Notes under the pieces: model-generated
What the model was told of the DNA's origin: nothing
Database searches by the model: none
What the model saw: only the letters and a program-made list of their open reading frames with translations
From: an uncultured Chloroflexota bacterium
Lineage (GTDB): Bacteria; Chloroflexota; Anaerolineae; Aggregatilineales; Phototrophicaceae
Assembly (NCBI GenBank): GCA_937974245.1
Contig: CALJKV010000053.1
Location: 1 to 42,571 of the forward strand
Direction: 5' to 3'
DNA length: 42,571 bases
Part shown: piece by piece, positions 40,885 through 42,571 of the stretch
Position numbering within the stretch: the stretch's first letter is position 1
How the letters are laid out: each line of letters opens with the position of its first letter
Made by a program: the position numbers and the translations under genes

Positions 40885-40951
40885 AAGGATAGTTCTCGTT
40901 GAACGACTGGCTATTTTTGATTATCGCCTATCCGGCAGCGAAGTGAAAGTG

Positions 40952-42490
40952 TCAGTGTGCGGGTTGTTCCGGGTTCGCGTACACCCGCACCGCGCCGGAC
41001 ACAAACACCTGCGGCCACTGTTCGACATCGGCCATCATCACCTGCAGGCCGGGGATGTTCCACACGCCCCAGTTATCCCACAGGTTGTCCACCACCACAA
41101 AACGCGCCCGGTGATAGTCCAGGCCGAATGCCCATCTTTCCATCGGTAAATCGCCCGGCAGGTGAGAGGTATCCTGCCCCCTGGCAGCAATCATCATCTG
41201 GAAATCGGCCACCTGCGCTTTTAGCAACCAGCCCACCGGCGGCGACGCGATCACCAGGTCATCGGATGTCACCCGGCCGTTCACATATGCCGCCGCCGCC
41301 CGCACATCCGCCGGATTGACCAGAAAAGGATCAATCGCCGTCTGGTAATGCCCGCGCACATTGTCGAACGTGAGCGCCACCGTCACGATAAACGGACTGA
41401 CAATGAGGAACAGCATCGCTGATCCGGCTGTCACCCATGCGAGCCAACGGGGTTTCATCAACGCGCCAACTTGAGCGGTTATCGTGCGATACAGGTACGG
41501 CAGGCCTTCAACCAGCAGCCCGGCCACACCGAGCGCCACCAGCGGCAGCAGCGGAATCATGTAGTAGAAGCTGAGGTTGTGCAGGGCAGCAGAACGCGCC
41601 ATCAAGACCAGCGGGATGAAAAACAGCAGGGCGCTCACGGTACGGAGTTGTGGCGGGCGCAGCAGGAACAGCCCGATCACTCCGCCCAGCATCCAGAAGT
41701 CCTGTGAAATCAGAGTCGTGTACTGTAAAACGATGTTCCACAGTTGTTCGCCGGGCGACATCGTCCCCAGGCGCGAAAATGTAAAGCGCAGATCGTACAG
41801 GAACGCATCCGGCGCAGCGGCCAGCATCCACAGTACATACAGCGCGAACGGCAGTCCGGCCAGCGCCATGCTCCACAGTGCATCCCGCCATCGCGTTATG
41901 AATGCTACCAGCAGCACCACCGGAATCACCGTCAAGAAAGCGACGTCGCCAATCACCCCCAACCCAGCAGCCAGGGATGCCAATGCCAGCCCCCACCGGC
42001 GGCCTGTTTGCCGGTACATGACCAGCCCCCACAGCAGCAGAACCATAAACGGCGCGAGCAGGTTATAGCTGAACCCAAAGCGGCTGTACAGCACGGCCTG
42101 AGGATAGATTGCCAGTAGGGCAGCGGTCAGCAGCGCCAGGATACGCCTCTGTGTTGTGTGCCGGATAGCGCGATAGAGCAGGGCGACGGTCAACACGCCG
42201 AGTCCGGCAGTCAACCCGCGCAGCACCGCCATGCTTTCCCCAAATACGCGGAACAGTCCGGCCAGCAGCAGGTGGAACAGCGGGGGGCGGGCGAACAGCA
42301 GGACGGAGTCCTGAACGGCGAAATACTGGATACGCCCAGCGGCCAGGTGGTGGGCGATGTTGATGTGCGTGGCTTCGTCGGTGTACCAACCCGGGTTTTC
42401 CGGCAGATTGGCGAAACGCAAAAACGCCGCCAATGTAAGAATCGCCAGCAGAGTTATGAATTCAGGGAGTCGTGTTTGGAGTGGGGGCAT
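40952..42490 (-). CDS. GT-C fold glycosyltransferase (GT39/ArnT-like) membrane protein
   Basis: The 512-residue membrane protein has about ten hydrophobic segments and a soluble C-terminal part (from about 400). The first extracytoplasmic loop has GWYTDEATHINIA, with Asp38-Glu39 in the position of the metal-binding/catalytic acidic pair of GT39/GT83-type lipid-linked sugar transferases. Such enzymes move a sugar from a polyprenyl-phosphate carrier to a protein, lipid or polymer outside the membrane. Donor and acceptor are unknown. The start codon lacks a clear Shine-Dalgarno, but a good promoter lies upstream. Confidence 0.8.
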   Translation of the reverse strand: MPPLQTRLPEFITLLAILTLAAFLRFANLPENPGWYTDEATHINIAHHLAAGRIQYFAVQDSVLLFARPPLFHLLLAGLFRVFGESMAVLRGLTAGLGVLTVALLYRAIRHTTQRRILALLTAALLAIYPQAVLYSRFGFSYNLLAPFMVLLLWGLVMYRQTGRRWGLALASLAAGLGVIGDVAFLTVIPVVLLVAFITRWRDALWSMALAGLPFALYVLWMLAAAPDAFLYDLRFTFSRLGTMSPGEQLWNIVLQYTTLISQDFWMLGGVIGLFLLRPPQLRTVSALLFFIPLVLMARSAALHNLSFYYMIPLLPLVALGVAGLLVEGLPYLYRTITAQVGALMKPRWLAWVTAGSAMLFLIVSPFIVTVALTFDNVRGHYQTAIDPFLVNPADVRAAAAYVNGRVTSDDLVIASPPVGWLLKAQVADFQMMIAARGQDTSHLPGDLPMERWAFGLDYHRARFVVVDNLWDNWGVWNIPGLQVMMADVEQWPQVFVSGAVRVYANPEQPAH

Positions 42491-42531
42491 GGAGGGAATG
42501 TTATTTGTACCCTGGCTTGAGGGTTTTGAGA

Positions 42532-42560
42532 ACTATATCCCGGCTGTAAGATTTTTGCAA
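42532..42560 (-). promoter_or_regulatory. Promoter of the GT-C glycosyltransferase gene
   Basis: On the minus strand TTGCAA (42555-42560), a 17-base spacer and TATAGT (42532-42537) lie about 42 bases upstream of the ATG. Confidence 0.62.
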
Positions 42561-42571
42561 AGGGGTTTGGG

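Noticed and set aside
1..42571. tRNA, rRNA, CRISPR arrays, transposases or prophage genes
   Set aside because: By eye I found no T-loop-like tRNA ends in the gaps, no regular direct repeats, and no transposase or integrase motifs in any frame. A tRNAscan or ISfinder run would be decisive.

Overview
The window is a chromosomal stretch of a bacterium that looks like a member of the Chloroflexota (Anaerolineae-like). That placement is inferred from gene content and was not tested. The supporting content is a DUF4388 protein beside a small Ras-like GTPase, a stand-alone methylmalonyl-CoA mutase catalytic subunit, secreted SH3b proteins, a Mut7-C protein, an ArsA-family ATPase beside an AarF/ABC1 kinase, and a DUF3048 lipoprotein. 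Coding density is high. About 39 protein genes are supported. I see no rRNA, tRNA, CRISPR array, insertion sequence or prophage.

Layout. 1-1.2 kb: an AT-rich ParB-like orphan at the left edge. 1.3-10.4 kb: acyl-CoA/propionate metabolism (methylmalonyl-CoA mutase, methylmalonyl-CoA epimerase, acyl-CoA dehydrogenase, a zinc-less MDR oxidoreductase), mixed with a LysE-type exporter, a DUF4203-like membrane protein, a CYTH protein coupled to an unknown partner, a second AT-rich orphan and a secreted SH3b/FecR-like protein. 10.5-13.4 kb: leftward genes for a YbjN-like protein, a catalytically dead trypsin-like protein with zinc ribbons, and a DUF3048 lipoprotein. 13.6-17.4 kb: a rightward cluster (DUF4388, GTPase, alpha/beta hydrolase, left-handed beta-helix protein) behind a near-consensus promoter. 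17.4-22.5 kb: uvrC, a pyroglutamyl-peptidase/methyltransferase fusion, a Mut7-C protein and prmA. 22.6-26.5 kb: grpE-dnaK-dnaJ with internal and final terminators. 26.6-27.5 kb: a membrane-anchored TIR protein with an SH3b domain. 27.6-32.7 kb: a complete branched-chain amino acid type ABC transporter operon (binding protein, two permeases, two ATPases) with a long structured leader. 32.8-36.9 kb: a D-2-hydroxyacid dehydrogenase and the TldD/TldE pair. 37.0-42.5 kb: a small acidic protein, an AarF kinase, an ArsA ATPase, a degenerate receiver protein and a GT-C glycosyltransferase.

How genes fit together: the liv-type transporter, acyl-CoA dehydrogenase, epimerase and mutase would fit uptake and breakdown of branched-chain amino acids through propionyl-CoA. 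The B12-binding mutase subunit and the carboxylase are not in the window. The chaperone genes form one functional set. The DUF4388/GTPase pair suggests intracellular signalling, and TldD/TldE form one heterodimeric protease.

The items most worth a second look are the peptidase-methyltransferase fusion, the TIR-membrane-SH3b protein, the nested inverted repeats in the leader of the ABC transporter operon, the pseudoprotease, the receiver lacking its phosphoacceptor, and a palindrome at the grpE promoter in place of a recognisable CIRCE. I did not find a complete new multi-gene defence system.
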